Origin: Isoetes taiwanensis
Taxonomy: Eukaryota > Streptophyta > Lycopodiopsida > Isoetales > Isoetaceae
Length of the DNA: 64,000 bases
Assembly (NCBI GenBank): GCA_021234155.1
Contig: JAJEKV010000001.1
Coordinates: 32,316,177 to 32,380,176, forward strand
Direction of reading: 5' to 3'
Of the stretch, positions 17,700 through 28,612 are shown piece by piece. The notes under the pieces were generated by a model. The model ran no database searches. It was not told the DNA's origin and worked only from the letters and a program-made list of their open reading frames with translations. The position numbers and the translations under genes were made by a program. Position 1 is the first letter of the stretch; every line of letters begins with the position of its first letter.

Positions 17700-18126
17700 A
17701 AACATTCGATTCGCCGATGCATCCTCTTGGCGTCCTATCCCAATGCATGGCCTCCAGCTAAACAAAGGGCATTCCATCTTGGTTCCGGTTGGCTCCTATG
17801 GTCGATATGGGAGCGTCGCAGACACCACATCTTTCAGGGCATTAATTCTTCTGCACGCGGTGTTATTACGGTGGCCCCGAAAAAGATATTGACAGCCTAC
17901 GAGTGTTCCTCCCTTGAATCAGAAATGATGAAACGCATCTGGATTCAGTATCTTCGAATTGATTTTTATCATTAATCTCCTATTCTGGAGTAAATACATT
18001 GTGCTCCAGGCTCCTGTGGCATCTTTTTGTACTTACATAGTTAGATGAGACATGTAAATTTTGTACTTTTTATCTGATTAATAAACTTTTTGGCTTTCGT
18101 CCAAAAAAAAAAAAAAAAAAAAAAAA
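17700..18126 (+). mobile_element. 5'-truncated L1-type LINE (3' end with poly(A))
   Basis: The frame from 17727 encodes the C-terminal end of a plant L1 reverse-transcriptase protein: SGWLLWSIWERRRHHIF is the WxIWxxRNxxxF-type motif of these LINEs. It stops at 17973-17975 and is followed by about 125 bases of 3' UTR ending in TTTTTGGCTTTCGTCC and 24 A residues (18103-18126). No endonuclease or catalytic RT domain is present. I could not find the flanking target duplication, so the left edge is approximate. Confidence 0.78.
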
Positions 18127-18322
18127 CTTGGAGCTAAACTAGAGGCAACACCAAAAATGATACCACGGACAAATCATCCCATATTCAACGTCCTACTTAG
18201 GTTTAAAAACTTGTCTTTCAATTTTGAATGTATCTAATATAGATCTTGGTTTGAAAGGTGTTTTTAGAATTGATCTCTCATACTTTCATATGAAAGAAAT
18301 TTTTTTGATATATCTAGCTAAA

Positions 18323-18562
18323 TTTGATATATCTAGCATTAAATAGTTAAAAAAGGGTAGATCGAATGCTATTTAGGCTAAGAGTACTCTATATGCCTTA
18401 ATGATGAATTTTCACACTATTTAGTTGTGCTTCTAGATTAGATTTGATATATCTAGCATTAAATAGCTAAAAAAGGGTAGATCGAATGCTATTTAGGCTA
18501 AGAGTACTCTATATGCCTTAATGATGAATTTTCACACTATTTAATTGTGCTTCTAGATTAAC
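18323..18562 (+). repeat. Tandem duplication, 2 x 120 bp
   Basis: Two copies starting TTTGATATATCTAGCATT at 18323 and 18443. They are nearly identical (for example AGTT against AGCT), which points to a recent duplication. Confidence 0.9.
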
Positions 18563-19929
18563 TCCTGATAGTGCAGTGATAATGGTCTTATAAATCTTTC
18601 TTGATGAAATAGTGACATATCCATACAAGATAAGATATAATCTACAGCAAGAGCAGAAGTAGGGGCTATTTTTCATATCTTAATTAACCTGACTGCTTGC
18701 TAGCAGACATTATTAATGATGTTGAAGATAAAATTGCTTAAGAAATATGCAGATCTTGAATAAATGTCTTGCTTAAAGTTGGAGTTTGGAGTAGCAGCAT
18801 CGTGCAGCTTGTCATGAATCTAGGTTATTGCAACTGCAGACAAGGCCTCTAAAGCTTGGTTTTATGCATGACAATGCCTTGTTCTATTCTAATGAGCTAA
18901 CGTAGCTGCTAGCTAAGAGTAGTTTACATGGCTTAGTAATAAAGTTGCCCTTTATCTACTAATATGATTAATTTGTATAAACTAAAGACCTAGCAAGCTA
19001 AGGCATTGACATGGCTTCAATTGAAAACTTGTTTGGATGGCATAATATTCGCATAGTGCTGCAAAGATTATGAGTTGTTTAGGATTGGATTGCATGTTTC
19101 TAGAATAACTTGTGAAGCAAGCATGCTATTGAATATGTTTTTGGCAAGGCAGTGCTAATACCCTACGTGAAGTCACATATGATAATTACTGCATTACAAT
19201 TGTACTCTACTAGGAATTTTGCATTAACATTCATTTCCAGTCAAACCTTTTATGCAGAATCATGTTTTCAGAAGTCACTTTCTCCTATGGTTATGAATCT
19301 AAGTTTTTGAAGAAATAATTTGAAAGACTAGATTTAAAATGGCTACTGGACTTTTGTTGAAATTTGTACTTAATATCAAGTTATTGTTGTTTACAGATGG
19401 TATGTGAAGCGAATGCAGCCAAGAATGTCTGTCAACTCTAAATGTTTGTAGGTTATATTTTCATTGCATGTATATCTTCAATTTTAGCATATATGCTATT
19501 ATTTTCTTAATATAATTATTGGCAAGTGTATCTTGCCTGATCAGTTGACTTGAATACATCCAACTATAATAGTGCTTGCAAGGGGAACTACAATTCTTCA
19601 GTGTGACTAATATCTGAACCCTTTTATAGTCACTTCCTACAGTGGACTCGGAGTTTCCTGTTATCTGTTGTTATCTGAGTTAACTTTCAATTCTTCATTG
19701 TGATTGTTATCTGTTGGGGAACGTCGTCCTAACTCTGAAACCCGAAATGCTTCTTTAATATTGTGTTTTAGAGATTTGGAGTTTTACGGCATGGCCCAGA
19801 TGCATTTCTGCTAGCGTAAGCAACTGCTTGGAGTTTCTTGGAGTTCCTTGTTTTCCTGTTATGCACAATAGGGTTAGATATTTCTCCAAATGCCCGAGAG
19901 AAATGCTTTTTATGGACCATCATGATTTC
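18563..19929. other. No gene recognised
   Basis: AT-rich sequence with stops in all frames. It contains only short repeats such as GTTATCTGTTGTTATCTGAG near 19660. No element ends or conserved protein segments were seen. Confidence 0.5.
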
Positions 19930-20330
19930 TGGTTATGGGAGACCTCTTTAGTGGCGTTTCTGAGACACTGGCATAAATGGGTGGGTAGAAGAGACTACTC
20001 ATAAACGTCTAGACGGTTTTGCCCAGTTGGTTAAGGGCATGTCAGTTAAGAATATTATATTTGGTATCAGAGCAAAGCTCGAGTTCGAGTCTCTATGGAG
20101 GCAAGTACCCGGAATATCGTTGGACGGTAGGTCATGACTTGGTATTGAACACCATGGAATGGTGTGGTCTATGGTTTGTGATGCTCGAGGACGAGCATAG
20201 TTCTATTGGGAGAGATTGTAACAGACCTATGGGAGATAACTCGAGTCCTGAGACACCGGCATAAATAGGTAGAAGCGACTACGATTTTGCCCAGTTGATT
20301 AAGGGCATGGCAGTTAGGGACATTATAGCC
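19930..20330 (+). mobile_element. TRIM-like miniature LTR retroelement
   Basis: Two related segments of about 115 bp flank a short interior. The left one ends near 20058 (CCCAGTTGGTTAAGGGCATG... to AATATTATA) and is followed at 20061 by TTGGTATCAGAGC, a tRNA-Met primer site. The right one starts TGTAACAGACC at about 20217 after a purine run (TTGGGAGAGA) and ends GGGACATTATA near 20325. The interior is only about 145 bp and keeps a trace of coding sequence (CTCGAGGACGAGCAT). This layout fits a terminal-repeat retrotransposon in miniature. The left LTR start is uncertain. Confidence 0.55.
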
Positions 20331-20972
20331 AAGCTTCTCGGATGAAATAGAGACCCTTCTCGCATGCTGTAAATCGATAAGTGGGACACTGCTAAAAGTT
20401 TTGCCAAGCCGAAGTTGGCAATTTTCAGAGAAACCAAATCGCAGGTGTTGTTGCCAGGGTAAGAATTCTAACTTCCTCTTCATATGTTGGTCTCGGAGCT
20501 GACGAGGTAGCTCCTCAGCTTGCCATTTCTTACATTGCTTCTACTTGCCACTCTTGTATGTCAACATATGTGTTCATTTATTCATGCACACCAATTAGAT
20601 GATACTCAACATCTTCACGGTGCTGCGTACTGTGGCAGGGGGTTCAAATCCCCTTAGAAAGTGTTATGGCAAACCTGTTCCTATCTTGCTTCAATGTTAA
20701 TGAAATGAGACTTAGTTTGACTTTCATATTGACTTGCAGTAATGGTTGGATAATCATATGCTGAGGTGGAAAAGGGAGTTTCACCCCATCATGGATTTAA
20801 TGGACAATAGATAATGCATTGCAGGGAATCTACATGGAATATTATAGACATCAATGCCTACAATTTGAAAAGACAAGTCATGCTATGATCTCTTAAAGGG
20901 AAAGAGAAAAAGAAAAGGGAGGATGAAAGGAGAAAAGTGAAGGGCAAAAAAGACACGAAGAAGAGGGAAAGA
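20331..20972. other. No gene recognised
   Basis: Mixed sequence. GGGGGTTCAAATCCCC at 20638-20653 looks like a tRNA T-arm or B-box, but no complete tRNA folds around it. From about 20890 the sequence becomes purine-rich (GGGAAAGAGAAAAAG). Confidence 0.5.
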
Positions 20973-21286
20973 GTGTCGAGATATATGATATCGAGATCAC
21001 CATCTTGCTGCTAGACATGCTTGACAGCACTGACAGCACTCAGCACATAGGTGCTGACTATGTGCTGAATCAGCACTTCATCAGCACCTACGCCAGCCCA
21101 TCCACTTGCCTTAATTGGCTACGGCACCTACTTGCCTTAATTAGTTACGGCATAATTATGTGTGGTTGGTAACGGGAGCAGTTATTATTTACTGCCCCTT
21201 TTTATATCTTGTATTCATACATACGTTCAATACAATTTCAATTTGCCTTTGTTTTGGGAGCTTGCGCTCTCGGATATTGGTGTGCA
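20973..21286 (+). mobile_element. Possible solo LTR or 3' LTR (about 314 bp)
   Basis: Starts TGTCGAGATATATGATATCG directly after a purine run (GAAGAAGAGGGAAAGAG, which could be a polypurine tract) and ends GATATTGGTGTGCA. A TATA-like CTTTTTATATC (about 21197) and an ATACAATTT region near the end resemble copia-type LTRs. No target duplication or second LTR is visible. Confidence 0.35.
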
Positions 21287-21321
21287 TCCCCTTCTCTCCC
21301 TTTCTTGGTGCAACCTTGACA

Positions 21322-21890
21322 AAGAGAGGAAGGGAAAAAAGATAGAGAAAAAGGGCATGAAAAATATGGGACTAGGGAAATGGTGAGGAAAGCGAAAAAT
21401 GACATGGGAAAAGGAAAAAAGAAAGGGAACAGAAAGGGGAGAGGGAGGAAAGGGAGGGGAAAACACGAAAAGGGAAAGGATTTGAAAGAGGACATGGGAA
21501 AAGAGAAAGAAAAAGGAAAAGAAAAGGGAGGGGGAAAGGAGGGAGGGGAAAGGAGGGAGGGAGGGAAAAGGGGAAAGGGAACTGGAAAAAGGGAAGGAAA
21601 AAGGGGAAAGAGGTAGAGGATGAGAACGGAAGAAAAAGGAAGGGAAAAAGATCATGAGAAATGCGAAAAAGAAAAAGGGAGAGGGAACGGGCACAAGGAA
21701 AAGGAGAAGAGGATGGAGAAAGGTCAAAAAGGGGCACATGAAAAAAGTGGAGAAAAGCGAATGGAAAAAAGGCAAGGGGAAAGGAAAAGGAAAGAGAGAA
21801 GGAAAAGGAGGGGGAAAAAGGGAACGGGAAAAAAGAGAAGGGTGGGGAAAGGATGAAAAGGGCAAGGAATGGAAAAAAGGGAAAAAGATG
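21322..21890. repeat. Polypurine tract of about 570 bp
   Basis: Almost only A and G on the plus strand, built from irregular units such as GGGAAAGG, GGAGGGAGGGAAAAGG and AAAAAGGGAAGG. Long open frames on both strands (Lys/Gly/Glu-rich or Phe/Pro/Ser-rich) are composition artefacts. Such tracts can form triplex (H-DNA) structures. Confidence 0.85.
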
Positions 21891-23663
21891 AACCCTATGT
21901 GTTTTAACTTACACTTCCATCTAACCCATGGGGGTCACTTCTGCCTGGCCCAGATGTCGATCAGATATCTAGTCTTAGGTGTTTATGCAAGACAAGTTCG
22001 AGATTCTAGCAGGTAACTACCATTATCTACCCATCCTGGAATTGTACTATTGTACTATTCAACCCCGTCATCTCGAGCTTTATTCTATGGGCCGTTGACA
22101 TTTATTTCAAGTGCCAACTACAACATCATACCTTAGCATGCAATAGATTGACGGTTGTTTGCACATTCCGAACATACTCTAGACCCTTCATCGGTAACTT
22201 TGGGGTACACTCGTCTTCCTGTGGCACCACTTAGATTACCTCTCCAAGATGTTTATTGTATATGTACATAGTATGTACATAATAAACATATATCTTCATC
22301 CCACAATGCTAGAGCTCTGCTTTAACTTGGCTAAAGTATAACCTTAGTAGTTCCTTGAAACAAAACCTATTGCCTATATACCTTTATGATGTGGCTGACC
22401 CACAGATTTGCCAAATGCACAGTAGCCAACTCTATGTTGGAATGGTATGTTGCCTATATTTTGATAAGGTTCCCAGGTATTTCAACCATTTCTTTAGTGC
22501 CTTATAGTATTTTAGTCTCGTAGATAAATTATGATCCCCCCACGGGATTATGCCATAATTCCGAAGGCTACTACCCCACATGGAGAGCTTTTCTAAGGGT
22601 TTCTCCCGCCAAATATCCTTGTGTCCTCAATATCAACTATGCTTTGTCAAAATTAACCTACTTTCTTAAGTTATCATGTCAACTTCAACTTTTGATTGGA
22701 TTTAAATGTTGTTGTCTTTGGCTTCCTCATAATGAGGCGGAGGCATTAAAACCTCTCGATCTCATAATAGAAAACCCCTATGTTTGAACCTAGTCTTAAA
22801 GTCATAATCTATAAGAGGTCTATGCCTCAAGGCAATGGATCCTCCAGCTTCTACTTCAGTGTTTACAATTGCTCCCCGGGAGTAGAATAACTTCTAGGAT
22901 ATATGGATTGTTGATCTATATAATCTCACCCCTTTTGATCTATACATGTCGTCTTGATTTTTATCGGGACTTGGGATTGCTATGTATTGCCCTCTTCTCG
23001 ATTATCCCTAAAGGTATAATCGCCAAAGTCGAAACCAAATAGATGCTCTCAACTTATAACGCTGAAGTAATTCATTGGTATCTAGAACCTTTGAATAGTT
23101 AACTTCCCATTATCTGTTATTTCAATTCTATTCCAACCATCCTCGGGATGTTTTTGAATGTAACATCACCGTGTATGCTAGACTTACTCTAGCTATTTTC
23201 CCTGATTTAAACTCCTTTCATATTCCTTAGTATGATGTATCTAAGATAATCAACTTCAACCATTGGCATAATTTGAAAGCTTATCTCTGGTAAAGCATAC
23301 CCAACCCAATATATTGATTTACTATAATTTCAAGGCGACTAAAATTTCGGGATCAACAAGCGATTTTTGGGATCAACAAGATGTATAATTTTTTGGCTTG
23401 GAATCAACAAGAGGTAAACGTTCTGGCCTAGGATCAACAAGACCGTATAAGCAAAGAGCCATAAAGCCTATCAATTTCTCAAAATTTGCTCTCCTCATCT
23501 TATAAAACGTTTGCGATACATAAATTGCCCAAACTTTCCAAAACATCATTTTACTTATGTGCTCGATGAGTACATGCTTTGTGAACAGGGGCCATAAGAA
23601 ACGAAGTTTACAAGGCCCCTCAAGATGAGCTGAAAAGTAAACAAACCTAAGTATAGCTGAAAA
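21891..23663. other. Decayed, unassigned sequence
   Basis: No reading frame of note. The text looks like old coding DNA with many stops, but I could not assign it. At 23340-23460 the phrase GGATCAACAAG (once as GAATCAACAAG) recurs four times at 20-30-base spacing. Around 22259 there is a short palindromic ATGTACATAGTATGTACAT. Confidence 0.45.
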
Positions 23664-23730
23664 TCATTCAACCTTAAGTCTTTTCAAACTGAAACAGCCG
23701 GTGAGAACAATGGCTCCACTAACCAAGCAA

Positions 23731-25070
23731 TCAATTATAATAAATATGGAAGTGCACAGAAGAAACTCTAGTTTCTCTTCTGGTCCTCCGCCTTGCTCCA
23801 CTTGATTCATCTCCCTCCTTCTCACTTTCACCAGATGTGTCTGTCTCGGCAACATTTGAAGCTTCTTTTTTGGCTTGATCATCAGGGAAACTAATATCTC
23901 CCTTTTTGGCCTTTCCGACAGGAACCTGAAATGCAAATACCATTTGTTAAGAAAACCTCTGGACCATCTTAAAAGGTGGACAAAGCATCTGATTGGGACA
24001 TGTTATAACCTTAGTTGCTGTTTTCTTTCCACCAAACAGAAGCTTGTATAAGAAAAACAAAGTAGCTAAGGATATAACTCCCAAAGGACTTAAAACCAAA
24101 ATTGGCTGCTTCCCTCCTTTCTCTAGGAGTCCATGTTTGTCGAGAGAAGCCCTGATCAATCATCAAGAATCTGAAAACTAAATATAACAATATTACTACT
24201 CACAATAATTTGCTCCCTCTGAGATGCCAGGAAAGGAACATCTGCAACTTTATACAGTAATTCGAATACTTTTCCCCGCAAAAGCACAGACACATTACAG
24301 CACTGCAAGACAAAGATCCAATTGGCACAAAGACAATTTCAAAATAAGTGTGTACCTGAATACCGGTTAGGGAAGAAGTGGATCTTCCTTGGCATGTTCT
24401 AACTTTTCCTTTGCTTTCTCTACGTCATACTTCACTTTCCATGTCCAGCTAAAGATTCGTCACTAGCAACTAGGATATTGTCAAAAAGAATTCCATCTTG
24501 CATGGTCCAGATCTCAATGCCAATAACACCAATAGGCTCTAAATTCGGCCTCTCCAATTCGAAGTACTCGGGATTTGGAATTTCCCTAGGGGACCAGATA
24601 CTCTCATAAGCAGGATTGTCAATCATTGGAGGGTACCATTTACCCTTGGGGACCAGATTGGAGGGTACCATTTACCCTTGTACTGAGGATTTCTTTTCAT
24701 GGGACGTTTCCACTCCCCACATCCAGGAGCTTCTTCACATTTAGGGTTGGTAATATTTGGAGGCTCCCATTCTCCATCCTCCTCATCATCCCAATCTTCT
24801 GGCTTGGTTGCCTCTGGATCATCAACCTCATCAGGTTCATCATCCAGCCATCCTTCAGGCTTTACTGCATCCACATCTTCAATCTCCATAGGTGCATCTT
24901 CGTCCCAGTCGTCTGGCTTAGTTGCCGCATGATCAGGGATCTTCGCACGCTCATCCCAATCCTCAGGCTTCTTGTCATCTGGATCTGGAATGATCTTTGG
25001 AGGAATTACTGCTGGCTCAAATTCACTTGAAAGCAGATCTACCTTTTTTTCCTCTTTGCCAGTGGATTTG
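23731..25070 (-). pseudogene. CNX: Calnexin, 3' half (P-domain to C-terminal tail), broken
   Basis: Calnexin is an ER-membrane lectin chaperone that holds monoglucosylated glycoproteins for folding. On the minus strand the Pro-rich P-domain is clear (about 25069-24680): [66 protein letters not shown]. Then [20 protein letters not shown] and [20 protein letters not shown] (24620-24440), DVEKAKEKLEHAKEDPLLP with a stop (about 24410-24370), VFELLYKVADVPFLASQ (about 24280), the membrane exon (LEKGGKQP...LLFGGKK, 24140-24030) and a tail with RRRTRRET (about 23770). A 32-bp duplication (24626-24689) shifts the frame, another shift follows VASDE, and the N-terminal globular domain is missing upstream. 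Introns are kept, so this is a DNA-level fragment. Confidence 0.88.
24626..24689. repeat. 32-bp tandem duplication inside the calnexin P-domain
   Basis: TTGGAGGGTACCATTTACCC occurs at 24626 and again at 24658. The period of 32 is not a multiple of three, so it breaks the calnexin frame after KGKWYPP. The ten bases between (GGGGACCAGA) also occur at about 24590, suggesting template switching. Confidence 0.85.
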
Positions 25071-26940
25071 CAAGAGGATCAGAGAAGATTTTAATAGATC
25101 AATCTACGTGTAACAATTACTGTGGATCTCTCAGGGTATGAATAGGCTTAGATTGCCCAGGTTTTTCAATTCGCGAAGACTCACTAAGACTGCAAGCAGC
25201 TTCACAAGAAATGAGGCGAGAAAAAAACACAGAAGAAGAGGGCCAAAACGGGGAGATGGGCAAGAGCGGTAAGAATTTAAAGGGTGGGAAACAAAAATAC
25301 AATAGCATACAGACAACGGGCCCGATTTGAAGACTATTCAGTTTCTGGCATCGCCATATATGACGACTATTATGCCCTTTCCCTACTGCTGCAGCGGTGT
25401 CGGTAGCCATAACCCAAGATCTTTGGCTGTTCACGGGTGTCTGTATCGCCTTTTTTTCTCTGGCTGATATTGGGGACCGTTAACCACCCCTGACGTTTGT
25501 TACCATACCAGTATCCTTGCGGTTTTATCACCCGCCGTAAAAGTACTTTTGTTGAAATTACACACATGTTAGTAATTTCAACAATATAATGTTTATCGGT
25601 CAAGAATATATTGTAGAATATATTGTAATCAAAGCAAGAAGCATGGTAGTATCCAGCTCCATAAATATTGGACACAGTCAAGTTTAAACCACATGCATAT
25701 CCGTGGTATATCCAAATCTTTATCGCTTAAAATTCACATGAGAAAAAATAAGGGATTTTCGTGGATTTGACAATTTTTTTTACTCGACCATTGTGGGAAG
25801 TGCAAGGCTAGGTCGCATGCACCTATGCCTTGAAAGGCATAAGGGCATTCTATAAAACGAAAATAGATTGTATTGTATTGATTGACCTCAAGATAAGAGG
25901 CAAGAAATATATGCAAATCTATCCCTGCCGAATTTTTTTCACATTGGGCATAATGTATGCTATTTGTCCATACGCGCTCATGACTCTGCCTTTTGCTACC
26001 CTTAAAGAGAAGAATAAATTTAGTACTTTAAGAATAAAACATGGGGAAGTTTTATTGGATAGAGATGTTGCAAATGCTTTTGAAAGCAAGATAGAGCAAG
26101 ATGGACAAATGTTTTCCATATATTCTAATCTTCCATTTTTGCCCATTGTTTTAAAGTCAACAATTTGTTCTAAGCAGTTGAGTTTTTTTATTATGAAGTT
26201 TAGGTTCCACTTTCATCACATCTCATTGGGCATGAAGATGAGAACTTTTTGTTAGCAATTACACATAGTGAACCTAAAAGCAAAGCCTTAATACCATGAA
26301 ACGTATTATGCGTATATCTTATATCAGAGACCTTAAACCAAGTTTTCCTTATTGTCCTTCACAAAAATTAAACATGCAAGGCAATTATAATGCGGATTCA
26401 AATTCCGCATGTTTTCGATTTGATACATGATCAAAGCAGATCTTTAGTCTATAAATGATTGAGAACATGAATATTGGGAAAGAGAAATCTATAGCCTATA
26501 TGTGATCCTATGTAAACTATTTTAAGCTACTTCTGCCCAGATCAAGTGTCCTTCATACCCTTTTTAATGGATGCTTTATGTTCAGAATATAGCCTTTTAG
26601 ATAAATGGATTCCTATGAAAACTAAGCAGCGTATAGAGAACACATGTGTGTCAGGACAATCTCTACATGTGTGAAGACAAGGAAAAGAAAGGAGACAAGT
26701 GTTTAGGATAAAAAAGAGTTGAATAGATGACATATAAAAGTATCAAAGATCATAGGTCCATGGTAACAACAAAACTCGCACAATGGCTATTTATTATCAA
26801 TCCAATTGTACCACAATATGCACGCCACCACCTCCGGAGGAGATGACTATTTGGACAACCGAGGTCCAATGCCCTTCATTACTCTTGTTTGTAATTGGAT
26901 GCCCAATGCTCGGGATCTAACATTCTCTAATATAATCTAA
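25071..26940. other. No gene recognised; one long unassigned frame
   Basis: The upstream half of calnexin would be expected here but is absent. A plus-strand frame at 25830-26255 (141 residues, including LRIKHGEVLLDRDVANAFES) has ordinary composition but matches nothing I know and has no clear promoter. A minus-strand frame at 25131-25316 is Leu-rich. Neither is supported as a gene. Confidence 0.4.
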
Positions 26941-26998
26941 TCCTCCTATATAATAAAAAAATAGGGGTGTCTGTCACGCCCTATCGATGGAGAAGAAA

Positions 26999-27150
26999 GC
27001 GCCACGTGGCGTGTCCTGGACCCTCGGATGTGGGAAATGTGTAAGCTTCAGAATACGTAGGAAGCATCGAGAAGCTTCCGTTGATTTTTTCTTACAAGTT
27101 CTGGAAGCTTCTTTGACGTTCTGGAAGCTTCTTTGGCTTCCTATAAAAAG
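26999..27150 (+). promoter_or_regulatory. Promoter-like block: G-box, heat-shock elements, TATA box
   Basis: In order: a perfect palindromic G-box GCCACGTGGC (27001-27010); GAAGCATCGAGAAGCTTC (27061-27078), an imperfect heat-shock element; two identical perfect ones, TTCTGGAAGCTTC (27099-27111 and 27119-27131), exactly 20 bp apart; and TATAAAAAG at 27142-27150. Heat-shock factors bind alternating nGAAn blocks and bZIP or bHLH proteins bind G-boxes. The 20-bp spacing puts both sites on the same helix face next to the TATA. No coding region that I recognise follows, so the transcript may be non-coding or the block may be an LTR or a displaced promoter. Confidence 0.65.
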
Positions 27151-28466
27151 GGGCAGAGTGAGTTTAGAAGGTTGCTGTTTGCGATTCTTGCGCAGGTGCG
27201 TGGGGCTGAAGATTTTTAAGTCCGCGGCTTTGCAGATTAGTCAAATTTTAGGGCTGTGGCAGGATTGAACCGGCCAGGCTGTGAGATTTTTCGTCTCTGA
27301 GTTCTGCCGATGGTGTTTTCGATTTTCGTTTGGAGCCAAAGACGGCTATATTGTCATTCAAGGCAGTGGATTTGATCATGATAGGTTTACAAATAAATGA
27401 TGGTGAGCCGATATATGCCTTCAACTAAAACTCTATTTTGACTTAGGTTCAGTTACAAGACTGTCACACAACCGGCCTTTTCCAGAATCGCCCTTTTGAT
27501 AGTAAGCTGAGATAAAGATAAGAAGAAGCAGATAATGTTGAATCGGCAAAAATTAGAATAGATTCGGCCCTTTTCCAGGTCGAATCAACCTGTATTCAGC
27601 AGTTCCGGCGTTGCTCTATTCGTCTGATACGAATTGGACGACAAACAGGTTCTTGCCCAATCTTTATTTTACGCTGCATCTGTATTTGACATGGCCAAGC
27701 TTACGATTTATTGCAGGGTTTGATTTTGAGATGTTGTTCAGTTCAAATGGTGCCTTCAAGATCTTCGGCAGCTTATTCTTAGCCATACCCAAGATTGCCC
27801 AAATGCAAATTTCGCATGGCTATTTAAGAAAACATAAGCTTGGAGCCAGCAATAAATAGGAGGGAGCAAGCAGAGGAAAGAAACCAGTTGCACCACTGCC
27901 GAACCCATGTTTACAGAGATTTTTCTGGAATGAAAAACGCCATCAGTCCATTCTATAGCCAGATATGCATCTGGAGATTAGCTGCCCGTTGCCCGTCCCT
28001 TTTTTTTTTTGGGCCAATTCTGGATTATGCCATAATTCAGATGACAATGTTAGCCATTGAGGCCCATACCAACCACAGGCAATATAATAATATTAATGCA
28101 AACAATCCTGGGACGAACCTTACATAATTTGGCAGCACGAGCATCTTTGTCTGAATTAGAGCAAGAAGATGCAAGTGAAAAACATACATCACCTGACGGA
28201 TTATCATGTTTAACAAAAATACTTCCTCATCATCCATGTACATGTCTGCATTTAACCTGATCATTTTAGAAGCGCAGTTGTCTTTCCATTTGAGCTGCTC
28301 CAAGCAGACAAACCAATAGAGCCTGCATTTCATAAATCTCTTCTAGCAAAAACTCATACACTAACTGGTATGCCATAGAAAATCTTATATGAACACTTGG
28401 AAATTATTAATTTGCAAGTAGATCTTGCACACATTTTAATGAGACCTCCCGCAAATATTACGACAA
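27151..28466. other. Putative transcribed region, no gene recognised
   Basis: Downstream of the heat-shock-type promoter there is about 700 bases of mixed composition with only short frames (for example 27611-27859). None looks conserved. A T-run at 28000-28010 follows. Confidence 0.4.
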
Positions 28467-28612
28467 AACACTAAAATGCAGATCCATAGGTATTTGAAAG
28501 ATACGTCACTGAGAATAGTCCAACAGTTGATCTCTTCCTCTATTATAATAAGACAGAACACTAAAATGCAGATCCATAGGTATTTGAAGGATTTGTCATT
28601 GCAAAATAACAT
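28467..28612 (+). repeat. Partial tandem duplication, period about 89
   Basis: AACACTAAAATGCAGATCCA followed by TAGGTATTTGAA occurs at about 28468 and again at about 28557, with moderate divergence afterwards. Confidence 0.75.

Noticed and set aside
20638-20653. tRNA-like T-arm GGGGGTTCAAATCCCC
   Set aside because: No matching D-arm, anticodon arm or acceptor stem could be found around it.
21227-21865. Frames of up to 212 residues on both strands (Phe/Pro/Ser- or Lys/Gly-rich)
   Set aside because: They lie in the polypurine tract, where stop codons are rare in most frames.
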